Shown: positions 7,863 to 15,959 of the stretch, in pieces
Position numbering within the stretch: position 1 is the first letter of the stretch
How the letters are laid out: each line of letters starts with the position of its first letter
DNA from: Flavobacterium proteolyticum
Lineage (GTDB): Bacteria > Bacteroidota > Bacteroidia > Flavobacteriales > Flavobacteriaceae
Direction of reading: 5' to 3'
Length of the DNA: 64,000 nt
NCBI RefSeq assembly: GCF_015223105.1
Contig: NZ_JADFTZ010000001.1
Span: forward strand, 992,001 to 1,056,000
The notes under the pieces: model-generated
The model's database searches: none
What the model saw: only the letters and a program-made list of their open reading frames with translations
What the model was told of the DNA's origin: nothing
Program-made: the position numbers and the translations under genes

Positions 7863-9455
7863 TTAATAACCTGTATTTTGAGTTAAATTTGGATTTGAAG
7901 CTAAAGCTGCTTCTGGTATTGGATAAACTTTAAGATGGTTACTTAGTGCAATTCCATTAACCCCATTTCCTTTCCAAGCCCAATTATAGCTTCCTCCGGT
8001 ATATTTATTAAAGCGAATCAAGTCTTGTCTTCTGTGAGCTTCCCAATGTAACTCACGAGATCTTTCGTCTAAAATAAAATCTAAAGTAAGAGATGATAAA
8101 GAAATATTGTTTAAAGTAGATCCATTATTTGCCCTAGTTCTTAAACTATTAATATATCCTAGCGAAGTGTTGTTAGCTGTACCATCTTTTCTGATTTGAG
8201 CTTCAGCGTACATTAAAAGTACGTCTGCATATCTGAATAGTGGAAAATCTGTCTCCACAAATGTTGTGCTAATTCCTGCAACGCCAGTAGATGAAATGTT
8301 TGAAAATTTACCTAAGACATAACCTTGATCTCTATTTGCTATATCAGTAATTTCTATATCTCTTGATCCTGAAATTATTGTTTTTCTTACATCTGATGAG
8401 AATTCACTTCCATCAAATTTTTGAACAAATTGTTTTCTTAACCTTAGGGCGCCTCCCCAGCCACCAACACCAAATTGTGATCCATTTGCTTCAATAGATC
8501 CTACTTGACCATTTATAATTACAGTAGTAGGCCCATAGTTTTGAGTAACTTCACCATTAGATTGTAGAGAAAATATCATCTCAGGAGAAGTGTGATTATC
8601 AGCTTTAAAGTTGTTAAGATAATTAGAGTTTAAAGTATAACCAGATGAAATTATTTCTGAACAAACATTCATACACTCTTGATACTTTGATTGTCCAATA
8701 TACACTTCTGCATTCAGATATATTTTAGCTAAAATCATATTTGCAAAGGCTTTATCCAATCTTCCGTATTCATTTGTTCTTGGATTTTTTAAATCAGGAA
8801 GTAATTCATTAAGTTCAGATTCAATGTAACTAAACAATTGTTCTCTGTTATACTCTGGACCAGCTGTTCCAATAGCATCATCTTCAGTAACAAAAGGTGC
8901 TTTTCCATATAGATCCATTAAATGATAATAAGCTAAAGCTCTCAATACTCGTGCTTCTTTTCTGTATAATTCTATATCGTTAAGAAGATTTGTGTCTGTA
9001 ACACCTCTTCCGCTAAGTACAGAAGGGCTTGTTTGTCTTAAATATTCATTAACTAAGGCTATTTGGTAAGTAGAGCGACTAAACATTCCTCTAATTATTG
9101 GATTTGTTGCACTCCAAATATTTCTTTGAATCTCTCTTGTACCTGGGTCATTTTCATAACTCCAAATTACTTCATCAGTAGATAAATTTTGTAGATACCA
9201 TAAAACACGGCCATATTGGCTAGTACCTGCATCAATACCTCCAATATTTGAAGATTCGGCACCTGATGTCCCTGTTAAAGATAAATTGCCATACACACCT
9301 GCCAAAGCTTGCTTATAAGCTCCTGGTTGAGCATAAAATTCTTCAACAGATAATTGTGTCTCTCCTTCTGGAGTCACATCTAAATCATCAACACAAGACT
9401 GAAGAAAAATACTTAAGCTTAAAAGTGTAAATAATGTTAATTTTATTTTTTTCAT
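7863..9455 (-). CDS. susD: SusD/RagB-family glycan-binding lipoprotein
   Basis: This is the surface lid of the SusC channel; it binds malto-oligosaccharides and hands them to SusC. The signal peptide ends SIFLQSC (lipobox, Cys ~21). Family features follow: the TPR-rich N-terminal half with FYAQPGAYKQALAGVYG and ALRALAYYHLMDLYGKAPF, and the C-terminal FPLFRYADVLLMYAEA and DERSRELHWEAHRRQDLIRF. At ~530 residues the length is typical. I place the start at ATG 9455; a TTG two codons upstream is less likely. It follows susC by about 11 bp. Confidence 0.95.
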   Translation of the reverse strand: MKKIKLTLFTLLSLSIFLQSCVDDLDVTPEGETQLSVEEFYAQPGAYKQALAGVYGNLSLTGTSGAESSNIGGIDAGTSQYGRVLWYLQNLSTDEVIWSYENDPGTREIQRNIWSATNPIIRGMFSRSTYQIALVNEYLRQTSPSVLSGRGVTDTNLLNDIELYRKEARVLRALAYYHLMDLYGKAPFVTEDDAIGTAGPEYNREQLFSYIESELNELLPDLKNPRTNEYGRLDKAFANMILAKIYLNAEVYIGQSKYQECMNVCSEIISSGYTLNSNYLNNFKADNHTSPEMIFSLQSNGEVTQNYGPTTVIINGQVGSIEANGSQFGVGGWGGALRLRKQFVQKFDGSEFSSDVRKTIISGSRDIEITDIANRDQGYVLGKFSNISSTGVAGISTTFVETDFPLFRYADVLLMYAEAQIRKDGTANNTSLGYINSLRTRANNGSTLNNISLSSLTLDFILDERSRELHWEAHRRQDLIRFNKYTGGSYNWAWKGNGVNGIALSNHLKVYPIPEAALASNPNLTQNTGY

Positions 9456-9466
9456 AATCAATTTTT

Positions 9467-12391
9467 TTAGAATTTAACATTTGCTCCAAACAAAATTTGT
9501 TTTTGTCTAGGATAGATAGTAGCATCAATACCTCCGTTAATTTCTGGATCAAGACCTGAATACTTTGTAATTATGAATGGATTTTGTACTCCAGTAAATA
9601 ATCTCACAGATGCTTTACCATCTAACCATTTTGGAAATGTATATCCAACTGTTGCATAGTCCATTCTTAAGAAAGACCCGTTCTCAATAAACATATCAGA
9701 TAATACATTTTCGCCATTTTGAATTTGAAAGTTTGTATATAATACATTAGTAGAAACATTTTGAAGTTGACCGTTTTCTAATTGAGAGTAATATGATCCA
9801 GTAGATTTAATAGTATTTAAGATTCTATTACCTACACTAGCTCTTAAATTAAATCCTAAATCTAAATTTTTGTATTTAAATGTAGTTGAAAAGCCTAATA
9901 ACAAATCTGGATCAGGATTTTTATATATATATCGGTCTGCACCTGTAATTATACCATCTCCATTTAAATCAGCAAATGCGCCTTCAATTGGAGCTCCGCT
10001 CGCATCATATAATTGTTTGTAAACATAAAATGAATTTGGAGTATATCCTTCTGCTAAAATTTGTGATGTACCACCTGTACCCACTCCTGTAAAGCCTGTG
10101 TAAATTGGGATTCCGGCTGCAATTTTATCAATTCTTCTTTCAAATTTTGTAGCATTTAAATTAACATCCCAATTAACATTCTCATTTTTAATAATGTTAT
10201 AATTGATATTTAATTCAATACCTTTGGTACTCATGTCGCCAACATTTTGTGGACCTTGATTTGTGTAGTTACCTCCATCGGCAAACGGACCTATTTGAAA
10301 CAAGTCGTTTGATTTTTTGTAAAACAAATCTACACTTCCAGATAATTTATTGTCAGCAATTCCAAAATCAATTCCTGCATTATAAGTAGTGGTTTCTTCC
10401 CATTTTAAAGGGCCGTAAGCACTTGGTACAGCTATACTAATTGGATCATTACCAAAGATATACTGTGAATTCCCATTTCCAATATTATATAATTGTCTAT
10501 AAAATAAAGATTCTACGATTTCTTGTTGGCCTGTTATACCCCAACCTAAGCGAAGTTTTAAATCAGAGATAAGTTTTGAATTTTTGAAAAAGTCTTCTTT
10601 AACTTTCCAAGCAAAAGCTGCTGCAGGGAAATTACCCCATCTATTAGATTCGCCAAAGCGTGATGTTCCGTCTCTTCTGTAAGTAAAAGTCAGTAAGTAT
10701 TTGTTTTTGAAGTTTATGTTACCTCTACCAAAGAATCCAATTAGTACAATATCATTATCAATATATGCTCTTTGAACCGATGTAGGATTCGTAGCATTAT
10801 AACCTGACAAACCACTGTTTTCAAATTTTTGATATGCATAACCTGCAGTACCTTCAATATCAAAATCTCCAATCGTTTTGTTGTATATAAAATAGGAGTC
10901 TAGCGATTTATTAATTCTTGTATTTGATTCACTGTAGTCAGTTCCTAACGAAATATTATTGTTCAAAAAACCTGATCTTGCAAGTCTTGATCTTCTTACC
11001 GTTCTAGAACCATCATTGTTGTCATAGCCTAAATTTACCACGGCTCTTAATTCTGGTAAGAAATGGAATTTATAGTCAACTTGAAAATTTCCATAAAAAC
11101 GATTGTTTACACCTCTATCATTTGTCTGTAATAACTGAGCAACAGGGTTTCCGATAGATGGATTTGCATAAACAGGGCTTCCACTGTTATATCCAGTTAT
11201 GTATTCAAAAAAACCACTAGGATTTGTGTCGTCATAAATTGGTTGAGTAGGATCAAATCTGATTGCAGCTCCTTCAACACCATCTGCAAACCTGTTTTTT
11301 TGGTTTGTATAATTTGCATTAACGTTAAGTTTTAAGTAATTATCAAAAAAACTTGGGTTCATACTTAAAGAGAATGAATTTCTATTGAAATTATTTGTCA
11401 ATCGTAATCCTTCTTGATAAGTATTGCCTATTGATACTCTTGTTGGAATAATTTTAAATAAATTACCTTTTAATGATAAATTATTATCTACAAAGTCAGT
11501 TCTTCTATAGATTGCTTCTTGCCAATCGGTATTAGCATTACCTAACATTGATATTTGATTAGCAGTTCCAATATTATTTATCAAATCTCTATAATCCTGT
11601 GAAGAAAAAACATCTATTTTATTGAATTTTTTTCCGCTACCATATTGAAAATTATAATCTACAGTTAATTCTTTACTACCTTTTTTTGTTGTAATTAAGA
11701 TAACTCCATTTGAAGCTCTAGAACCATAAATTGCAGTAGCAGACGCATCTTTTAAAACAGTAAAACTTTCAATGTCATTTGGGTTGATAGAAGATAAAAC
11801 TGAAGTTGATCCAGCAACACCAGAGTTTGATATTGGTAATCCATCAATCACTATAAGTGGATCATTTGATGCCAATAATGAAGAACCTCCTCTTATCCTA
11901 ATTTCCGCACCTGATCCGGGAGCTCCACCTCCAGTGTTTATGCTCAAACCAGCTACCTTACCATTTAATAGGTTTTCGGCAGTTACAACAGTGCCTTTGT
12001 TGAAATCTTTTGAGTTAATTGTACTTACAGATCCAGTAGCATCTTTCTTTTTAACTGTCCCATATCCAATTACCACAACATCTTTTAATTCTCTTTGATC
12101 TTCTTTTAAAGTAATTGTGATAGTTTTCTGATTTTCATAAATTAGTGTTTCATCTGTGAAACCAATATAAGAAAATGAGATCTTTTCACCTTTTTTGATG
12201 TTTGTTAAAGTGAAATTTCCATCAAAGTCGGTAGTAGTTCCATTAGTTGTGCCTGTGACTAATACGTTAACCCCCGGTAATGGCTGGTTGTTAGTGCCAT
12301 CTAAAACAACTCCTTTGAGAGTGTTTTGTGACAATAAGCCAAAGGGTAACATCAGTAGCAAAAGCAATAACTTTTTTTGCAGTGTTTTCAT
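9467..12391 (-). CDS. susC: SusC/RagA-family TonB-dependent transporter
   Basis: This outer-membrane beta-barrel imports malto-oligosaccharides using TonB energy. In order: signal peptide (ends PFGLLSQ), carboxypeptidase-regulatory-like domain (~22-100, LKGVVLDGTNNQPLPGVNV), TonB plug (~110-230, VVIGYGTVKKKDATGSVS, IRIRGGSSL, DPLIVIDGLP, YGSRASNGVILITTKKG) and the barrel to the C-terminal Phe. Length 974 is normal. First gene of susC-susD-susE-amylase. The 224-bp gap to the divergent LacI gene contains a palindromic operator about 110 bp upstream of the start. Confidence 0.96.
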   Translation of the reverse strand: MKTLQKKLLLLLLMLPFGLLSQNTLKGVVLDGTNNQPLPGVNVLVTGTTNGTTTDFDGNFTLTNIKKGEKISFSYIGFTDETLIYENQKTITITLKEDQRELKDVVVIGYGTVKKKDATGSVSTINSKDFNKGTVVTAENLLNGKVAGLSINTGGGAPGSGAEIRIRGGSSLLASNDPLIVIDGLPISNSGVAGSTSVLSSINPNDIESFTVLKDASATAIYGSRASNGVILITTKKGSKELTVDYNFQYGSGKKFNKIDVFSSQDYRDLINNIGTANQISMLGNANTDWQEAIYRRTDFVDNNLSLKGNLFKIIPTRVSIGNTYQEGLRLTNNFNRNSFSLSMNPSFFDNYLKLNVNANYTNQKNRFADGVEGAAIRFDPTQPIYDDTNPSGFFEYITGYNSGSPVYANPSIGNPVAQLLQTNDRGVNNRFYGNFQVDYKFHFLPELRAVVNLGYDNNDGSRTVRRSRLARSGFLNNNISLGTDYSESNTRINKSLDSYFIYNKTIGDFDIEGTAGYAYQKFENSGLSGYNATNPTSVQRAYIDNDIVLIGFFGRGNINFKNKYLLTFTYRRDGTSRFGESNRWGNFPAAAFAWKVKEDFFKNSKLISDLKLRLGWGITGQQEIVESLFYRQLYNIGNGNSQYIFGNDPISIAVPSAYGPLKWEETTTYNAGIDFGIADNKLSGSVDLFYKKSNDLFQIGPFADGGNYTNQGPQNVGDMSTKGIELNINYNIIKNENVNWDVNLNATKFERRIDKIAAGIPIYTGFTGVGTGGTSQILAEGYTPNSFYVYKQLYDASGAPIEGAFADLNGDGIITGADRYIYKNPDPDLLLGFSTTFKYKNLDLGFNLRASVGNRILNTIKSTGSYYSQLENGQLQNVSTNVLYTNFQIQNGENVLSDMFIENGSFLRMDYATVGYTFPKWLDGKASVRLFTGVQNPFIITKYSGLDPEINGGIDATIYPRQKQILFGANVKF

Positions 12392-12499
12392 ACAAATTGT
12401 TTAGGTTAAATTGTTTTTTAATCGCTTGTAAATTCACTTCTAATGTTAAATTTATGTAAAAATCTATACAAAAAAAATTGAGTTTTGCGAAAAACCTTT

Positions 12500-12513
12500 C
12501 GAAAACGTTTTCG
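12500..12513. promoter_or_regulatory. Palindromic LacI-type operator
   Basis: cgaaaacgttttcg is a perfect 14-bp palindrome with a central CG step, as in LacI/GalR-family operators. It lies between divergent susC and the LacI-family gene. A possible susC -7 box (TAGATTTT, minus strand, 12459-12466) is ~35 bp away, placing the site near the -33 region. The inference is that the neighbouring regulator binds here. Confidence 0.7.
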
Positions 12514-12615
12514 TGTTGAAAACTTTATGGATTTGAGCTATTTTTTAGCATAATATTGCAAGACCCAAAAAAATAAGTTACATTTATTAAAAAATTATAA
12601 CCGACTAAAATTCTT

Positions 12616-13638
12616 ATGAGAAGAAAAGTTACTTTAAAGCAAATCGCAAAAGAATTAGATGTATCTATTTCAACTGTTTCAAAATCCCTTCGTGACAGCC
12701 CAGAAATCAGCGAAGATACTCGCTTAAAAGTACAAGCTTTTGCTAAATTATACAACTATAAGCCTAATAATATTGCGTTAAGTTTAAAGAATAAGAAAAC
12801 TAAGACAATTGGTATTATCATTCCTGAGATTGTACATCACTTTTTTGCTACAGTAATTAGCGGAATTGAACAAGTGGCAAACGAATGTGGTTATAATGTT
12901 ATTGTGTGTTTATCTGACGAGTCTTTCGACAAAGAAGTCATCAATATGGAAATGTTAGCTAATGGCAGTACTGATGGATTTATCATGTCGTTATCAAAAG
13001 AAACCCAACAAAAGAAAGATTTTCACCATCTTCAAGAAGTGATTAATCAAGGAATGCCTGTGGTGCTTTTTGATAGAATTTCTAATGATATTCTGTGTGA
13101 CAAAGTAATTATAGATGACCAATTAGCCGCGTATGAAGCAACTAATTTCTTAATTTCAAAAGGATTGAAGAAAATCGCTTTACTAACGACAGTTGATTAT
13201 GTTAGTGTTGGTAAATTAAGAACGGATGGTTATTTAAATGTTTTGCACGATCACGGAATAGAAGTAGACGAAAGCTTAATAATTCGAATTGAAGATACTG
13301 AACATTGCGATGAAAAAATTAATGAATTATTAGAAAACAAGTCGGTGGATGCTATTTTGGCGGTTAATGAGTTATTTGCTGTTACAGCAATAAAATTAGC
13401 GATGTCTAAGGGAATCAAAATTCCAGAAGATTTATCGGTAGTCGCTTTTACGGATGGAATTATCTCTAAATATTCTACTCCAACCATTACCACTATCAGT
13501 CAAAACGGTATAAAAATGGGAAGAAAAGCTGCCGAAATGCTAATCAAAAGATTGGAATTAGAAGATGAAGAAGACGAACATTACAAAACCGAAATCATCG
13601 AAACGAATCTAATAATTCGAGAATCTACGAAATCGTGA
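12616..13638 (+). CDS. LacI-family transcriptional regulator of the glucan locus
   Basis: This is a DNA-binding sensor that probably responds to maltose or a related sugar and controls both flanking operons. N-terminal HTH (~4-25, VTLKQIAKELDVSISTVSKS) and hinge helix (NYKPNNIALSLKNKK) precede the periplasmic-binding-protein-like core (TKTIGIIIPEIVHHFFATV, DAILAVNELFAV, LSVVAFTDG). Length 340 is standard. It differs from the membrane regulator SusR of Bacteroides, so control here follows the LacI pattern. Whether it activates or represses cannot be told from sequence. Confidence 0.94.
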   Translation: MRRKVTLKQIAKELDVSISTVSKSLRDSPEISEDTRLKVQAFAKLYNYKPNNIALSLKNKKTKTIGIIIPEIVHHFFATVISGIEQVANECGYNVIVCLSDESFDKEVINMEMLANGSTDGFIMSLSKETQQKKDFHHLQEVINQGMPVVLFDRISNDILCDKVIIDDQLAAYEATNFLISKGLKKIALLTTVDYVSVGKLRTDGYLNVLHDHGIEVDESLIIRIEDTEHCDEKINELLENKSVDAILAVNELFAVTAIKLAMSKGIKIPEDLSVVAFTDGIISKYSTPTITTISQNGIKMGRKAAEMLIKRLELEDEEDEHYKTEIIETNLIIRESTKS

Positions 13639-13743
13639 TAGTTGAGTTTAAACAATTGAAAATCAATTAATTAAAATTTCAATTTACACTATTCGAATAA
13701 AAAATATTTGACAAAAAGCAATTATTTATTAAAAATAACCTTT

Positions 13744-13751
13744 TATATTTG
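13744..13751 (+). promoter_or_regulatory. -7 box of the maltose-utilisation operon
   Basis: TATATTTG fits TAnnTTTG and lies about 93 bp upstream of the MFS start. It would give a long leader ending in the hairpin next to the start codon. No -33 TTG at the normal spacing is clear; the nearest TTTG (13707-13710) is too far. Confidence 0.45.
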
Positions 13752-13814
13752 TGAAATCAAAGCTTGTAACTTCACTTCTAAAAACATAAGTTTTGATAAG
13801 TACATAGAACGCTT

Positions 13815-13842
13815 ATCGATTTATTAATCAATAAATTACGAT
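13815..13842 (+). promoter_or_regulatory. Hairpin abutting the MFS start codon
   Basis: atcg-atttatt pairs with aataaat-(ta)-cgat around a 4-nt loop and ends one base before ATG 13844. It would cover the ribosome landing site in the leader. It is AT-rich and of modest stability. Confidence 0.35.
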
Positions 13843-13843
13843 A

Positions 13844-15250
13844 ATGGAAAAGCGTAAATTAGGTTTCTGGGAAATTTGGAACATGAGTTTCGGTTTTTTG
13901 GGAATCCAGTTCGGTTTTGCCCTTCAAGGAGGGTTTATGTCCCGAATTTTTCAAACTCTTGGTGCTAATGTTGACGATATCCCTGGTTTATGGATTGCAG
14001 CTCCTTTAACAGGACTTTTGGTTCAACCAATAGTGGGTTATTTGTCAGACAATACTTGGAGTCCAAAATTTGGAAGAAGAAAACCATTCTTCTTAATTGG
14101 TGCAATTTTAGCATCTGCAACTTTGTTTATTATGCCTCATTCTCCTGCTTTATGGATAGCTGCAGGGTTATTGTGGGTGTTAGATTCAAGTATAAATATT
14201 AGCATGGAGCCATTTCGAGCTCTTGTTGCAGATAAACTTCCAGAATCTCAACGATCAAATGGTTTTGTAATTCAAACCTTAATTATTGGTATTGGAACAT
14301 GGATAGCAAGTAATTTACCTTGGTTAGTAAATAAATTAGGTGTATCAAATGAAGCATCTTCAGGAGTAATTCCTCCTTCAGTTATTGTTGCTTTTTCAAT
14401 TGGTGCTTTCGTCTTTTTTGGAAGTATTTTATTTACCATTTTTACTACAAAAGAAGATCCGCCTCAAGATTTAGAAAAATTTCTTTCCGAAAAAAAAGAA
14501 TCAAGATTTATTCCTGATTTGATTTTGAGTTTAAAAGAAATGCCTTCTACAATGAAAAAATTAGGTCTAATACAATTTTTTAGTTGGTTTGCTTTTTTTA
14601 CAATGTGGAGTTTATCAACACCTGCTTTGACGGAGCATGTATATAAATCGCCAAAGCCAGATGTGAAAGAATTTGCAAAATTAGACAGTGACGGTGAAGT
14701 ACTGAAAGATGCTAAAAAAGATGTGATTTTTTTAAATCAAAATGCTGAAAATGAGTACAAGTCTAAAGATAAAGTTTACAATGATTCAGCTGATTTAGTT
14801 GGTTCAGCAACTGGGGTCTATGGGTTGTCATCAATGGCATTTGCACTTTTATTGACTTTTTACACTTTAAAAAGAAAAATAAACAGAAAGTACATTCATA
14901 TGGTTTCTTTAATTATGGGTGGATTTGGGTTTATTTATATGTTTTTTGCTACCCCATCAACTTTAATGTATTCTTTTATTTTAATTGGTTTTTCATGGGG
15001 AAGTATACTTTCAATGCCTTATGCCATGTTATCAAGTTCAGTAAATCCAGATAAAATGGGAATGATGATGGGTTTATTTAACATGTTTATTGTTATTCCA
15101 CAGATTATAGCTGCTCTTGGAGGAATTAATTTTTTATACAAGTTAATCGGAGAGGCACACATCAATGCTATGATATTAGCTGGGATTTCTTTGATAATTG
15201 CAGGACTATGTAATTTTTTAATAAACGAGAAAAATGCAATTTCTGGATAA
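13844..15250 (+). CDS. MFS sugar permease (maltose/maltodextrin type)
   Basis: An inner-membrane transporter, probably bringing maltose into the cytoplasm for the phosphorylase encoded downstream. It has about 12 hydrophobic segments and GPH/SUC-like landmarks: FGFLGIQFGFALQGGFMSRIF, the first-loop motif YLSDNTWSPKFGRRKPF and SMEPFRALVADKLP. A hydrophilic insertion of ~60 residues (~265-325, rich in Lys/Asp) separates two C-terminal-half membrane segments. First gene of the seven-gene plus-strand operon. The substrate is inferred from context. Confidence 0.9.
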   Translation: MEKRKLGFWEIWNMSFGFLGIQFGFALQGGFMSRIFQTLGANVDDIPGLWIAAPLTGLLVQPIVGYLSDNTWSPKFGRRKPFFLIGAILASATLFIMPHSPALWIAAGLLWVLDSSINISMEPFRALVADKLPESQRSNGFVIQTLIIGIGTWIASNLPWLVNKLGVSNEASSGVIPPSVIVAFSIGAFVFFGSILFTIFTTKEDPPQDLEKFLSEKKESRFIPDLILSLKEMPSTMKKLGLIQFFSWFAFFTMWSLSTPALTEHVYKSPKPDVKEFAKLDSDGEVLKDAKKDVIFLNQNAENEYKSKDKVYNDSADLVGSATGVYGLSSMAFALLLTFYTLKRKINRKYIHMVSLIMGGFGFIYMFFATPSTLMYSFILIGFSWGSILSMPYAMLSSSVNPDKMGMMMGLFNMFIVIPQIIAALGGINFLYKLIGEAHINAMILAGISLIIAGLCNFLINEKNAISG

Positions 15251-15260
15251 TAAAATTGAT

Positions 15261-15914
15261 ATGGCAAAAAAAGCATTCATATTCGACCTTGATGGCGTAA
15301 TTGTTGACACGGCTAAATATCATTTTTTAGCTTGGCAAAAGTTGGCCAACCAATTAGGAATCGAATTTACGCACGAACATAACGAAGGTTTAAAAGGTGT
15401 AAGCCGTGTTCGTTCGTTAGACATTATTTTAGAATTGGGTAATGTTCAAGGTTCCCAAGAAGATAAAAACAAATGGTTGGTTCAAAAAAATGAAGAATAC
15501 CTTTCCTATTTAGTAGACATGGACGAAAGTGAAATTCTTCCAGGTGTACTAAAAGTATTGGAATATCTGAAAAGTAAAAACCAATTCATTGCTTTGGGTT
15601 CGGCAAGTAAAAACGCGCGACCTATTTTAGAAAAAACCAATATCATGCACTTTTTTGATGCTATTGTTGACGGAAATGACGTTTCCAACGCAAAACCAGA
15701 TCCAGAAGTGTTTTTGAGAGCAGCACAATTGGTAGGAGTTTCCAATGAAAATGCTATCGTTTTTGAAGATTCGGTAGCGGGAATTCAAGCGGCAAACATT
15801 GCCAACATGATAAGTGTAGGAATTGGTAATGCATCTGTCTTATACGAAGCAAAGTACAATTTTAAAGATTTCACCTTTATAGATGAAGCCTTTTTATCGC
15901 AATTAATTGGTTAA
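15261..15914 (+). CDS. pgmB: Beta-phosphoglucomutase
   Basis: It converts beta-glucose 1-phosphate, the product of GH65 phosphorolysis, to glucose 6-phosphate. It belongs to the HAD superfamily: motif I FIFDLDGVIVDTAKYH (nucleophile and acid/base Asp), the cap with GLKGVSRVRSLDIIL, GSASKNARPILEK, NAKPDPEVFL and VFEDSVAGIQAA. Start at ATG 15261 (MAKKAF), 10 bp after the permease stop; a longer in-frame start at 15234 would overlap the permease. About 217 residues, typical for PgmB. Confidence 0.95.
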   Translation: MAKKAFIFDLDGVIVDTAKYHFLAWQKLANQLGIEFTHEHNEGLKGVSRVRSLDIILELGNVQGSQEDKNKWLVQKNEEYLSYLVDMDESEILPGVLKVLEYLKSKNQFIALGSASKNARPILEKTNIMHFFDAIVDGNDVSNAKPDPEVFLRAAQLVGVSNENAIVFEDSVAGIQAANIANMISVGIGNASVLYEAKYNFKDFTFIDEAFLSQLIG

Positions 15915-15959
15915 GAAATTGACTAATTGACACATTAACAAAATTGACATATTACAAAA

